A stretch of DNA of 64,000 nt from Rutidosis leptorrhynchoides (lineage: Eukaryota > Streptophyta > Magnoliopsida > Asterales > Asteraceae). The notes under the pieces are model-generated. The model ran no database searches. It was not told the DNA's origin and worked only from the letters and a program-made list of their open reading frames with translations. The position numbers and the translations under genes are program-made. Below, piece after piece: positions 47,233 to 58,193 of the stretch (the stretch's first letter is position 1; every line of letters begins with the position of its first letter). The stretch is taken from the NCBI RefSeq assembly GCF_046630445.1, contig NC_092334.1, positions 101,937,501-102,001,500 of the forward strand, written 5' to 3'.

Positions 47233-48326
47233 GTAATGGATGTCGGACATAAGGGTTCATATGCATCTATCTATCTACAGAGTTTTGTTTGTATAAAGTT
47301 TTCAAATTTTGTATTGGTTCATGTATTTTGCACTTCAGTTGTTAGAAGGGTCTGGTTAAGGTTATGATTTTATTGGACATTTGTTTGATTATTATTATTA
47401 ATTATTAATATATACGGAGTATTTGTTTTTGATTTAAGGATGTTTTAGGTCTTGTTTTTTCAAATTATGTACATTCGTTCATAAATTTTTATCTTGTGTG
47501 TAGATGTTGTCTGTATGTGGTGGTGGTTTAGCCAAAGCTTTGAGATATTTTTTTTTTATTAATTGTTTTTCACTTTGTTTCTACTGGGTTCACTTTATTT
47601 GCCTGTGACTTCTTTTTGAAAAAGTTACGCCGGTTATCCTTAAAAGTGATGGTTCTCGTACTTTTCACTTGTCTGAGTGACAATGCTCTTTTTCCAAGTA
47701 CCACTCAAAGGCCAAAATCTGTGTGTATTTGATTCCGTAGGGAGTAATACTGATTTGATTTTAGCGAGAGTAACACTGATTTAATTTTAGCTTTGAACTT
47801 GACGAATATACGGAACCAATTTGGTTTGAAATTTTTGGCAAAATAAGATGAATTACTTTACCCTCCTGTGCCCACTGTACCAACAAAAAAAGTTTACAAA
47901 TGTTGGTGACACGGATTACTTATGTAATACAGAGATATAATTTTTGTTTATTTTCCAGTTTAATAGCAGAAAATAACTTTTTCTTATCATATTTTTAACA
48001 CAAGTCCTAGAGGCCATCCACTTTTTTTATATTATCTTTTTATAGAAAATTAGTAGTTTAATACATAAATCTTGATGCTTGATTCAGGTCACAGTACCAA
48101 AATATAATACGGAGTAGTCTGCAGGTAATATTAACGAATGAACCAAAACGCTAGGATTCAGGAATCAGGATAAACTGAAAAAAAAAAAAAAAAAAAAACC
48201 GTGTTGGTTCAACAAACCAATCAGAAAATATATCAAGTAATTTAAATTAATTAACAAATATGTACAGTAATAAATATATACTCTCGTATAATCTACAACA
48301 TTCTAATCTAATTATTCCTAAAGTTA
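47233..48326. other. Region between VCS and the J-domain gene
   Basis: About 1.1 kb that holds the 3' UTR of VCS at its left and, at its right, the 3' UTR of the convergent J-domain gene. An A run lies at 48178-48199. No further gene was recognised. Confidence 0.6.
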
Positions 48327-48776
48327 CTACCAACACTGATCGGTCTCCCACCGTCGAGACGTATAAATCCCCCGTCTTATTCCACCGGCCATGTACACAC
48401 CTGAACGCCGTCCAAATCTATCATTCAATCTCGTATCATACATGGCTCGTTCCGCTGGATCAGTCAACGTGACGTAAGCATTATGAATCTCAATAAACTT
48501 CCGTTCATCATGTTGCTCCACATCCAATACATCCGGATGAAAAACCTTAGCCAAATTCCGGTACGCAGCTTTAATCTCATTCGGCGTTGCGTTACGTTTA
48601 ACTCTTAATACTTCGTAAAAACTCGAATGTCTTCCGTTTGCAGTCGAATTAACCGCCAGTTCAGCGTCTGCAACGTGAAGCACGGCGGTGCATTGCCGGA
48701 ATTTCACCTTTCCGGTTGAATTTACCGGTGATCGGAGAGGTCTTACTCCGATTGAACTGGTTAGAGTTCCGATCAT
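48327..48776 (-). CDS. Chloroplast J-domain co-chaperone, DnaJ 11 type
   Basis: A small intronless gene for 149 residues, near the size of Arabidopsis ATJ11. The N-terminal 45 residues are rich in Ser, Thr and Arg and look like a plastid transit peptide. The J domain spans about 50-118: SFYEVLRVKRNATPNEIKAAY, the invariant HPD in KVFHPDVL, and the helix IEIHNAYVTLTDPAERAMYD. J proteins of this type stimulate the ATPase of Hsp70, probably in the chloroplast stroma. The Met at 48776 is chosen over one at 48902 because a TATA box (48890-48897) lies between them. It is convergent with VCS. Confidence 0.88.
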   Translation of the reverse strand: MIGTLTSSIGVRPLRSPVNSTGKVKFRQCTAVLHVADAELAVNSTANGRHSSFYEVLRVKRNATPNEIKAAYRNLAKVFHPDVLDVEQHDERKFIEIHNAYVTLTDPAERAMYDTRLNDRFGRRSGVYMAGGIRRGIYTSRRWETDQCW

Positions 48777-48889
48777 CTTGAGAGTCGAGTGTGATTCTAC
48801 AAAATAGAAAAACGATACAGAATTAGGGTTTTGGAGAATGATGTTATTAGAATGTTTGAGTACGATTTGGAATTGTTGGGAGACACTCA

Positions 48890-48897
48890 TATTTATA
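48890..48897 (-). promoter_or_regulatory. TATA box of the J-domain gene
   Basis: TATAAATA on the minus strand, 113 bases upstream of the chosen ATG, a normal distance for a plant gene with a short 5' UTR. Confidence 0.6.
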
Positions 48898-48936
48898 CAC
48901 AAAAAGTCAAAAGATTATAGATTAATTTTAATGAGA

Positions 48937-48987
48937 TTATTATTATTATTTTTTTTTTTAAAATTATTATTATTATTATTATTATTA

Positions 48988-49019
<32 letters not shown>

Positions 49020-49020
49020 T
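48937..49020. repeat. ATT microsatellite
   Basis: About 80 bp of ATT units with a T run and a single G interruption, just upstream of the J-domain gene promoter. Confidence 0.9.
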
Positions 49021-49568
49021 TTGAACGATTATATCAACATAGATTTGAATGCTCTCATTTGTCACTCACACACGTTAGGAATAAAGTTAATTCGCGACGA
49101 TGTTGGCAGGACTTAAATTTTAGGAAAGCTCACCACAGACTTTTCTAAATTCCATTGATGTTGACAGTACCATTAAATATTGAAAACTATCTCCAAGTTG
49201 GATCTCAACTCATACATACCACTCACAGTGATATTATTTTTATTATATATTATTATTATATTATTGCGTGTTGGTGGTGCTTGTCCTATATGTTTTATGT
49301 TAAGTCCTTCTAGAAGGCTTGGGTGACCAGGGTCCATGGCTTGGGGACCATGCATGAGCCATGGCGGGTGGACAAAGTTAGGGTTCAAGGGTTGGGTGAG
49401 GGCTCCATCTGTTTTTGGTGCACCAAAACAGATTGAAGGTTTCTAGAAGGGATATCTCTGTGGCAGTCTTTGTCAAAATAATGCTTAGAGTCACCTTGAT
49501 CTTACCTTCCATATTTTAAGTAAACAATCTTTATCATCTTCTATTTCTTTCTATTTCTATTGATGTTA
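49021..49568. other. Intergenic DNA, nothing recognised
   Basis: About 550 bp between two microsatellites. It contains a short ATT run near 49230 but no gene or element that I recognise. Confidence 0.5.
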
Positions 49569-49569
49569 T

Positions 49570-49614
<45 letters not shown>
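49569..49614. repeat. AAT microsatellite
   Basis: About fifteen uninterrupted AAT units. Confidence 0.92.
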
Positions 49615-49736
49615 CGCGGGTGCTGCTGCTCATATTTTTACTAGGATAGGTTTTGCTATTGCTAGAGGTGTGGGGGCCCAGATTGTCTCTAGGCTTCCCA
49701 CTAATTTTTTGTAAGTTTTAAAACTTTTAAGTTAAA

Positions 49737-49737
<1 letters not shown>

Positions 49738-49781
<44 letters not shown>

Positions 49782-49786
49782 TATTA

Positions 49787-49821
<35 letters not shown>

Positions 49822-49841
49822 CATCTAGTCACGGGTTCTAT
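49738..49841. repeat. Facing AAT and ATT microsatellites
   Basis: (AAT)n at 49738-49780 passes directly into (TTA)n at 49781-49841. The two arms are complementary, so the locus can fold into a hairpin of about 40 base pairs. Confidence 0.9.
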
Positions 49842-49951
49842 ACTCGCGGGTGGAGTAGTGACTTCCTTCTAATCTAGAGTTCGAGAAATGATTATCTACA
49901 TACACTCCACCTCCTCCATACCCTACATTCGTGGGATTGATCATTGTTGTT

Positions 49952-49952
<1 letters not shown>

Positions 49953-50008
<56 letters not shown>
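49953..50008. repeat. ATT microsatellite
   Basis: About eighteen ATT units, the fourth such tract within 1.1 kb. Confidence 0.92.
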
Positions 50009-50009
<1 letters not shown>

Positions 50010-50407
50010 GTCCTGTAATTAATAGTTTATAACTCGTTTTCGATGGAATCTATTTTTAATATTAATAAAAGAAAAATAAATTATTGTTACACAATAACTT
50101 TTGATTATACATTAGTTTTGTATATATAGACTAATTTTTTCTTTTGAAGTTCTAAATTTAATCTTGTTTAGTACTTGTCAGCTTGAAATTTAATTTAATT
50201 TGTGTACTGATAAGGAGTTGCTTTAAGGAAGTGAATTTGATATTAAAACATGACAAATTGCACACAAGGACCTATTACGACGAGCATGTGTGGTTAATCA
50301 GTTAGCAAAAACTTTTTTGAAGAAATTAAAATATTTTAAACTAATAGTTTGGTTTGAATTGAAGTCTGAGATATGTTTCATAGTTTAATTAGGTAACTGT
50401 CTAGTTA

Positions 50408-50743
50408 GACCACCCCTATCGTTAGTTACCCGTCCGTTACCCGCACATTACCCGTCATTACCCCTAACTAACCATAGGCACGGGCTCATTACCCGCTTTA
50501 GTTACCCGTATTCACCATGGATTTAACGGAAGTTTTAAGTTTAGTTATAGGAATTGTGGGTTCAGTGGCTTTTTATTGTTGGACTTGATGTTTTATTTCT
50601 TGTACGTTGTATATTAAGAGGAGTATTGTTTTAGCCATTATAGAGAGTGTTTAATTATGAGTTAGTTATAGGATATTGGTGTTGATGTGGCGCTGATGTG
50701 GAAGATTAAAAGGATGAATAGTTTAGTTACGATAGGGATTGAC
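50408..50743. mobile_element. MITE-like element
   Basis: The ends are imperfect inverted repeats: GACCACCCCTATCGTTAGTTA on the left and, reversed, GTCAATCCCTATCGTAACTAA on the right. It contains GATGTGGCGCTGATGTGG, whose core recurs reversed in the MITE at 55739-56121. No target duplication is clear, so the superfamily is not certain. Confidence 0.55.
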
Positions 50744-50759
50744 CTTCTTCCCTTCCCCC

Positions 50760-52595
50760 GAGAGTTTTACTTACAATTAAATAATATTTACTTGTTAGGC
50801 TTTACTTTCATTTTTGTTCCTTATTAGTTGGTATGTCTCCTTCCCCTTCCCGATCCGACGTGTTTTTGTGTTTTTTGGGCACCATGACAGTCGGTTAGCG
50901 CCGGCTGCAATCGGCGAGAATGGAGTGTACTCACTTGTTCTATGCGGTCGTGTGGTGGTTCGGTTGGTTATGCATGTCCTTAAATTGATTTCCTGTCCTA
51001 ATTGGCTTCTCGTTCTCTCAACCGGAGAATTCAAGCGTCGGGGCAATTTCGACCATTGGTGTCTTGTTTCACCTCAATTCTTCTTCAAAAGCATCTACTC
51101 CGCTTTATTCTTCAGTCTTCACCTGCTCGTCTCTTCCTGAAGTCTCCTTTCTCTCTAGTCATCATCTATCGGAGTTTCTCATACACTTTTCAGGTTTGTC
51201 TCCTTTCTCGATTGATATATATTTTTGGTGTCTGGGTTGATTCGGTTCCTCTTTTGCGGGGCCGTTTTGCTGCAAATTCGATTTTTCGATAGACCACATC
51301 TTTGGTTCCTCGGTAGTTTGTTCAAGTTGTCGGTAGCCATCACACCATCAGTGACGACCATCGATACTTAGCAAGTGCTCTCGGGTCCTGTTTGCTTGGT
51401 CTTTGCTTTTTTACATTGTCAGTTTGTTACTCAGGTGAGGTGGTCTTTAGGTGGTGGCTGTGGGGTTTCTTCCTTGTTGAGTTTGGTGCTTGCTTACGTT
51501 AGAGTTATTAGCAGGGTTTTTTACTTTTTGGTAGTTTTACGTGTTTTTAGCGGGGTTTGGTTGAAAATTTGGAGTGAATTGTGGTTGTTTCGGTGCTTCA
51601 AATGGGTTTCAATGGTGGGTGTTTTGTGGTATTTTCATAGCTACTTTCCCGGGTTTTCGGTTTATTCTTGCCTTTGTGGTCCTTCATTTGTCTGGTGCTT
51701 AATTTTTTGACCCACGTTCTATATCTTGCTAAAGCACCACCTGGTTTTGAATGTGTCAAGGTTATATGTTCGATTGTTCCTTTGACACGTTTGCTAGTTT
51801 ACTGTCTTCGGAATTGGATGTCCGCCCTTTTTGTGTGTAGGCGTTTGGTGGGACGGTCGTCTTTGACTGTTATTTAGTTGCTTTGTTTCGGTTTGGATCG
51901 GGATTTATCAAAATGCCACAAGTTTCTCTCCATCAATCAGTTCACGACGTTTATTATTCGGATATTTCGCTAGGGTTGAGATGACTGAAGATGCAGGGTT
52001 TCATAAGTTAAGGGCTTGAACGTTATGTTGCAATGAATTTTGTTGTCAATGGTGTATGTTGTACTAGGTTGTGTTGAAGGTAATTAATGTGTAGTGTTCA
52101 AGTAGATCGTAAGGGCTACTCAAACAGACCAGTTGGGTTTGTACAACTCGTAATGTTTCTAGATCATTAGATCTATTTTAATTAAAATTACGTTTGTACA
52201 AAGCTTTATAATATACAATACTGGTGGAGTTTGATAGAGATATTAGTGAGATATTAGTTTTAATATGTAATACACGGATTCATAAACATGTGCTAATGAT
52301 GAGGTACAATCTTCTTAAGAGATAGATTGTGCAATGAGTAAACGCACGACCTCTCTTGTTATTAATCATAAAAATCACGAGGTCAACATCATCATCATCA
52401 TCCGAACAATGGAGGTATTATTGGCATTTGTCACGCGACCAATCCCTAATCGACAACATAATAAAATTTCAAAACTTTTGTTTTTGTCGTGTAGGGTTTC
52501 ATAACCAAACGACGTTTTTTCTCTTAAATACGACATTCCAGCCTTTTAGTAATATATAGAATAGTAATAGTAATTAGAAAATACCAAACGTTATC
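50760..52595. other. Unassigned T/G-rich region
   Basis: About 1.8 kb. 50800-51900 is strikingly T- and G-rich on the plus strand, in the manner of a plant LINE 5' UTR or a transcribed leader, but open frames are short and no domain is recognised. 51900-52595 is AT-rich and featureless. I cannot assign a gene here. Confidence 0.35.
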
Positions 52596-52606
52596 ATTAA
52601 GGTCTT

Positions 52607-53980
52607 CCGTTATGTTAATTAAGTCGGGTGTTGTTGTTACACATCCGGAGACAAAAAGGGAGCAATCGAGTAACAATGATCCAAGTTTGCTTGCTCAAGT
52701 GTCCCCTTTGAAGTTTTGTTCTTTAGATAACGTGAATTTTGATCATAGTTCACCTTGTACTTCTAGATTTTTTGGATTCGGGCCTGAATCTGCAGTTCAA
52801 TGTGTCGATGAACCGATCTCTAATGCTTCTAACGGGCCGAAACCCACTGTTAACTCTGGGATGAAGTCCACTGTTTCTCACCATGGTTCTGTTATTCTCG
52901 GGCAAGTATTTATTGTTCAATGTGTTGATTGGCCAAATTCCAAAGTATCTGGCGGGTCGAAGCCCACTGTAAAATCTGGGCTGAAGCCCACTGTTTCTCA
53001 TCTTGGGCCGACTTAACATGTTGGGCCTAGTTCGGGTATTGATGTTGATAGGGTGTTTTCTGATTCGGTTGACAATGTGTACGTGTCTAAAGGTGATTCG
53101 GAGTCAAATGATGATGACACAACGTTTGCGGTTAAATTGGCCCGTTTGAAGAAGGAGAAGAAGGAAAAGAAAGAAGAGTTGTTGGCTAAACGTAACTTAG
53201 AATCAAATGAAGATAGCCTGGTACCGATTTTGATTGGTCGTAAGTGGAAGATGTTATTGTGATTGCGATGTAACTTCGTGTGATGGTTTTTGTAAAGAGT
53301 GGTAAGTTTTGAATAAAGATATTTCAAGGAGTCTACTTAGAGATGCTAATCCGAGGTCAAGAAAAAATGTGTATGTGGCTTCCATTTCCGACACTTTTAA
53401 TCTTAGAGATCATACCGATGACTTGAATTACGTGAACGCGATTCAAAACTTGTTTATGGATGCTCATGAGGGAAAAGGCGGTATAGTTCATCGGCAAACG
53501 GGATAGGAAATATGTCTGCAGAGGCTTTTGCGGCCTTTGATGATATGATGACACGTTTGGCCGGGGAGTGTGCACCGGGTGATGGAACTGCCAATGTGTT
53601 ATCTTATAAGATAGAGAATCGTTCCGTGAAGAAGACTTTGAAAGAAGCGATTAATGGTAAGTTGAAGAGAGCGGGACCTAGAGGTTGAAATCTTGAGTTT
53701 GTCTCGTGTGCCTTTGTTGTCCTTTTTTGTTTGTTGATTTCTTGTTAGATTGCTTAGTTTGGATGTTGGTTGGCTTAGATTTGTTTAGTTTGTTTTAAGA
53801 TTATTTCAGGTAGTTAGGGAAGCTCGCCGTTTATTTTTATAGTTTTTTTAGACGGTTGCTTTCTAGGCGCGAGCATCCGTTTCCTTTGTTTCTTTTGTAT
53901 TCTTGTTGAAGACGTTTTTCTTTGAGAAACGACATCGTTTTTATATGGGTTTTAGTTTTTCTGCCAAAAAAAATAAAAAA
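52607..53980 (+). mobile_element. Retroposon with A-rich tail, unknown non-LTR family
   Basis: Flanked by the perfect 11-bp duplication ATTAAGGTCTT (52596-52606 and 53981-53991) and ending in an A-rich tail (53966-53980), the signature of target-primed reverse transcription. It holds a 134-residue frame (52612-53016) with two 41-residue tandem repeats (123 bp; core IVQCVD...KPTV.SG), a lysine/glutamate-rich frame (53053-53262) and a further frame (53309-53506). The 3' 290 bp is T-rich and non-coding. No reverse transcriptase or endonuclease is visible, so it is a non-autonomous or 5'-truncated LINE relative, or a reverse-transcribed host RNA. Confidence 0.65.
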
Positions 53981-53999
53981 ATTAAGGTCTTTCGTAGTC

Positions 54000-54780
54000 A
54001 ATGAAACATATAAATGAAGAGTGATTCGTACATCGATTTATACGCACCACATACATATATTGAAATATTAGATTGTACAACACTCTACTATATGTCCAAT
54101 TAAAAATAATCGATCAATTCCCCTTTTTCAAAAGGAATTGATATTCTAAATATACGAGAACAAATGAAATATTATATTGTACAATACTATACTCTAGTAT
54201 ATACTCTTCAATTAAAAATAATCAAGCACTTCTCTTTTTTTACGAAAAAATTAAAGAATTAATATTCAAAATATACGAGAACAAACTAAGAACTACACAC
54301 AATTAACCTAAAAAACCTAAACATGAAAATTGACCAAACAGATACCAATCGCTTTCCTGTTCAAACAGATAAAATTGATCATTACATATTGTGCTCCATA
54401 TATACACATTTGTGAAAGGAACCTGGAAATCATATATATATAATGATGTTACTTGCAGTCACAACATCAAAATATGAAGGGAATAACAACATTTTAATTT
54501 GTCAACAAAATTTTTTCTTCTAACTTCTTGTTCCAAAGTACTCCGGTCCATGGTATCCCAATACCATAGTTTTATAGTCAATGATAAAAGCACAGATTAT
54601 TACATACATCTAAAATAAATATAAAATACATCCTTTTCTTAACATGTAACGTGCATAACATAAATCGAAACACAATAAACAATTAAATACTTCCACATAG
54701 TTTTGCTTTATCCATAAGCATACATGAATGCTGATCTCAGATATGCTCAAAATTTGACAACCACATGTCAAATTTACATA
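54000..54780. other. Upstream intergenic DNA of the oleosin gene
   Basis: AT-rich sequence with no recognised gene or element. Two similar stretches near 54055-54140 and 54160-54250 (both with AAATATTA-ATTGTACAA and TCCAATTAAAAATAATC-like sequence) look like an old local duplication. Confidence 0.4.
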
Positions 54781-54803
54781 CATACACCTCCTACAAAACA
54801 TGC

Positions 54804-54874
54804 CACGTGCCATTTCACCATTTAACACAACCATTTCATTCCAATCCCATCACCTCCCACAATTCCTCTTATAT
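54804..54874 (+). promoter_or_regulatory. G-box and TATA box of the oleosin gene
   Basis: GCCACGTGCC with a CACGTG core at 54804-54809 and a TATA-like TTATATACC at about 54869. The G-box/ABRE core is the usual target of bZIP factors that drive seed and ABA-responsive genes, which fits an oleosin promoter. Function is inferred. Confidence 0.5.
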
Positions 54875-54948
54875 ACCATTCAACTTTCAAACCTCATGAA
54901 CACATTAAAAAAGAAAACCAAAAACATAAAAAAAAAAAAAAAACAACC

Positions 54949-55452
54949 ATGGAGACTCAAACTCAATTTCAAAGACCTCAATATGAAAATCCTCAATACC
55001 AAACACATCTCAAACAGTACAAACACCAACAAATAAGCACCAAAACCATGTTGTTTGCAACCGTGGTAGGCCTTACTATTGGTGGACCACTTCTAGCCAT
55101 GATGGGGTTCAGTTTCTTAGCAACCATGACTCTGTTTGTAGTGACTTCACCACTACTTCTCATATTCAGCCCTGTTATTGCTGGTGCTTTGTTTGCGGTT
55201 CTTGCAGCTTTGGTTGGGTTTGCAGCTGCTGGCACCATGGCTATCTTGGGACTATCAGCTTTGGGTTGGGTTTTTCGGACCGTTAAAACGCAACAATTAA
55301 CGCAAGGTATTGAATCAGCTGCAGGAAAGTTGGTAGATTATGGTGAAAATATTAAAGAAAATGTGAAGGATACTGGAAAAGAGTGGGGTAGTCAGTTGAA
55401 ACAAACAGTGCAAAACTCACCTGATACAAAAACAGCCGCTAATAAAGCTTAG
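54949..55452 (+). CDS. Oleosin
   Basis: An intronless gene for 167 residues, normal oleosin size. Oleosins coat the lipid droplets of seeds and pollen and keep them from fusing. The N-terminus (1-35) is polar and Gln-rich. A long uncharged hairpin follows (about 38-108), centred on a proline knot-like segment TSPLLLIFSPVIAGA near residue 65-80. The C-terminus (about 110-167) is amphipathic with many Lys, Glu and Gln. The classical knot is P-x5-SP-x3-P; here the third proline position is glycine. The ATG sits in a good context (AACCATGG) after an A-rich leader and a TATA box about 75 bp upstream. The reading frame is intact. Confidence 0.9.
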   Translation: METQTQFQRPQYENPQYQTHLKQYKHQQISTKTMLFATVVGLTIGGPLLAMMGFSFLATMTLFVVTSPLLLIFSPVIAGALFAVLAALVGFAAAGTMAILGLSALGWVFRTVKTQQLTQGIESAAGKLVDYGENIKENVKDTGKEWGSQLKQTVQNSPDTKTAANKA

Positions 55453-55738
55453 TTTAACTTGCTGTTTTGGAATGAATAATAATTTTAGTTTGTTTGTTTA
55501 TTTGTAATTGCAATGTTATAATAATGGATAAATGGATAATAATGGATTTTACATGTATGTTGTTTGATGTCGCGCTAAAAGTAATTCAAATTATCGTACT
55601 GTATAACTTTGGAGGTTTTATTAGTCATCTAATCTAATCTTGATGTGATTATAATTATTATTAATTAATAGTTTTATGAAAGAGGGTGGCCCCACATCGG
55701 AGCATGAGTGAAAAGAGTGATTAGATGTGGTGGTATAA

Positions 55739-56121
55739 GACCACTCCCAACCATGACACCGTCATGGACACTTCCTCAGCGCCACATCAGCTTTCTCTCT
55801 CCTCATTTCTCACCACTTCCTCTCATAACACTCTCAGGACACATCATTGCCAACCATGACATACTTCCTCCCAATCACATACCCCACAAAATTAATTAAA
55901 TAAGTAATGTACAAGGTTGTTTATGCTAAAGTACAAGTAAATAAAGCAAAGAAAAAAAGAAAGAAAAAATGATCTCGTGCTGGAAGATGCTTGGGGAAGA
56001 AACAGATGAGGGCGAATCTTGTGAGGGCGGACTGAGGGCTTGGGAGGGCACACCAATGCCAATGGAGCCCTCGAGGAAGAATGGTGAGGAAGGGATTGAG
56101 GGCGGACCATTGGGAGTGGTC
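55739..56121. mobile_element. MITE with TAA target duplication
   Basis: Ends GACCACTCCCAA and, reversed, GACCACTCCCAA form perfect 12-bp terminal inverted repeats, flanked by TAA (55736-55738 and 56122-56124). A 3-bp TAA duplication suggests the PIF/Harbinger group. It is 383 bp, has no transposase and shares its subterminal GCGCCACATCAGC with the element at 50408. Confidence 0.78.
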
Positions 56122-56124
56122 TAA

Positions 56125-56658
56125 AAAGGGATGAAGGGGTAACGGTTTAGGTACTTACCTGGACGAGTTCAATGGGTGATCAAAAAGGTCCATGGCCTAG
56201 GTTGGTGACTTTCATTGCACGTTGAAAGGGTGCTAGCTTAAGGTCGATTCGATCCTACGTCAAAATTTGTGGCAGTGGAGGCTTGCGTTCCCGCGGCCCC
56301 TATCAAACTTTTAGTTTAATATTTCTACGTTTATATATCATCTTCGTTTAATTTTTTTTTTATATTAAAAATAGATGTTTTTTTTTTTTTTTCAATCTTT
56401 AATGAGTTCAAGCTAAACTGAATGACTAGACGTCCTAAGGGTGTGAAAAAATTAAGGTTAGACATTTTTGTGAAAGCGAAAAAATGTTTCGTTTCTGTTT
56501 TAACTATCGACATATTGAACAAAACAAACGATACCAAGAAAGCATTCAAACCTTTGGGTTTTGTTAATTTTCACTTTCGTGCGAATGTTGTAACGTCAGG
56601 TAACTGAAATGCAACAAAATGTTGTTAAATTAAATTGAATATAACAATGGGTGTAAAT

Positions 56659-56699
<41 letters not shown>

Positions 56700-57012
56700 A
56701 AGTATACGTAAAGAGCACTGGCTTGGAACTCATTTTTAACCGTATTTTGACTAATTCGGTGTAGCTCACTCTCTTCCAATCTCGATTAAAAGTGTTTACA
56801 AAGTAGTATTTTCTGTATACATGACTATTTGAGTTTTCATTTACCATGTTCAGTTGTCCGTCACTTTATCATTTAACAAATTAATGAAAACAATCATTAA
56901 TGTTTAGATATGATATTTGATTGGTGAGATTTTAAGTAGTGAATGAAAAATTATAAATTTGTATATCATAGTTAAAAAATGACATTTTTTTAATGATAAT
57001 CCTAAGTTGTTA
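56125..57012. other. Intergenic DNA with homopolymer tracts
   Basis: Mostly AT-rich sequence with T runs at about 56378-56392 and 56661-56698. 56140-56300 is GC-richer, with a box B-like GGTCGATTCGATCC, and might be a decayed tRNA-derived SINE, but I could not find a matching head. No gene is seen. Confidence 0.4.
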
Positions 57013-57020
57013 ATTGTTAT

Positions 57021-57217
57021 CAGGGCCGGTCAAACTTTGGTTAAAGTTTTTGCATGCCCAGAGCGAAATGATTATAAAATGCCTCCAACAGTTACGCAAA
57101 CATATATTTTTATGAGGTTTAAACTATGGGTATTAATAATTTTTTTCGAAATGATGCCTCTAACCGCATGATGCCCCGGGCCGTAGCCCGCCTCGTCCAT
57201 AGCCTTAGCCGGCCCTG
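57021..57217. mobile_element. hAT-type MITE, 197 bp
   Basis: Ends CAGGGCCGG and CCGGCCCTG are perfect terminal inverted repeats, flanked by ATTGTTAT (57013-57020) and GTTGTTAT (57218-57225), 7 of 8 matching. The CAGGGCCGG terminus and 8-bp duplication are typical of plant hAT MITEs. Confidence 0.82.
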
Positions 57218-57240
57218 GTTGTTATTAAAAACTTAAATAT

Positions 57241-57695
57241 GTTCGGGGAAGAAAAAATTTGAAGCGTAATAGATGTCGGGATAAACGTCGATGGTATGAA
57301 AGGTATTTTATCGATGATGTGATGAAAGATTCTGAGGAGGACGATAATGAAGTTGATTGTTGCTCATGTTGCTCATCATGCTCATCCTACTCTTCCTCGG
57401 GCTCGGAAACGTAGCTTCATCGATTAGTCGTGGTGTTTTATCGTTTCGGGGTCGGTCGTGTATGTTTGAGATTTTCGTGTATGATTATTCCTTTGGATCT
57501 TTGGTAGTTGAACTAGGGGTTTGAGAGTTTCTTAGATTGTTTTCGTGTTATTTAGGTTTGTTCGGGTTTTTATTTGTTCAGTTGTTTGTGTGTTGTCTCG
57601 CGTATTGACTAGCTTCTTGCTAGTTTGTTTCTTTTATTTTATTTAATAATAATATGCTTGCCTTTCAAAAAAAAAAAAAAAAAAAAAAAAAAAAA
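57241..57695 (+). mobile_element. LINE 3' end with poly-A tail
   Basis: A short coding-like piece ends at a stop near 57414. It is followed by a T-rich 3' UTR ending ATGCTTGCCTTTC and 29 A (57667-57695), as in plant L1 elements. The 5' part is missing, as is common for truncated LINE copies. The last 13 bases before the tail match the SINE at 38897-39034. Confidence 0.6.
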
Positions 57696-57998
57696 CATGT
57701 TACTAACCACATTTTCACGATAATAACTATCCTTATCATCATTTAATATTGTCATTAGAAAATTCAAAAATAGACATTTTTTTTCCGAACAACAATTCAA
57801 AAAATAGACATTAACCGAAAACTTTGTTTGAAACATCTATTAGTAATTTTTTTCTATTTTTTTTAGAAATGCAAACGCACACACTCAACACAATTTTTAC
57901 AAGAATATATACATAACAAAAAAACAAAATGAATATGCTAATTAATTATATATAACAAAAAGATTAAACTTCAACAAAAACTGGGCCGAAATGTTGAA

Positions 57999-58193
57999 TT
58001 GTTTGATTCAGACGCATTTCGAGGGCAACCCTCTGAGGAACTTTTGCCTCAAACCTATCGAAAGCTCGAACGTAGAATGGAGGAAATGAGCATTGACCTC
58101 CCCTCAGGGATCAGTATGGAATACTTCACTTACGGCTTACCACGTGCTTCTTGGCGAGGAAGAGGCAGAGGTTCTATGTGCCACAATTTCTAA
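57999..58193 (+). CDS. Small unidentified ORF
   Basis: A 64-residue frame with a charged helical middle and an Arg/Gly-rich end (SWRGRGRG). It is less AT-rich than its surroundings and could be a captured exon or remnant of a host gene. No promoter or splice context supports expression. Confidence 0.2.
   Translation: MFDSDAFRGQPSEELLPQTYRKLERRMEEMSIDLPSGISMEYFTYGLPRASWRGRGRGSMCHNF

Noticed and set aside
48777-48902. Longer N-terminus of the J-domain protein from the Met at 48902
   Set aside because: The start would lie at or before the TATA box, and the extra residues have no conserved character.
56140-56300. A second SINE head
   Set aside because: A box B-like sequence alone, without box A or a tail at a fitting distance.
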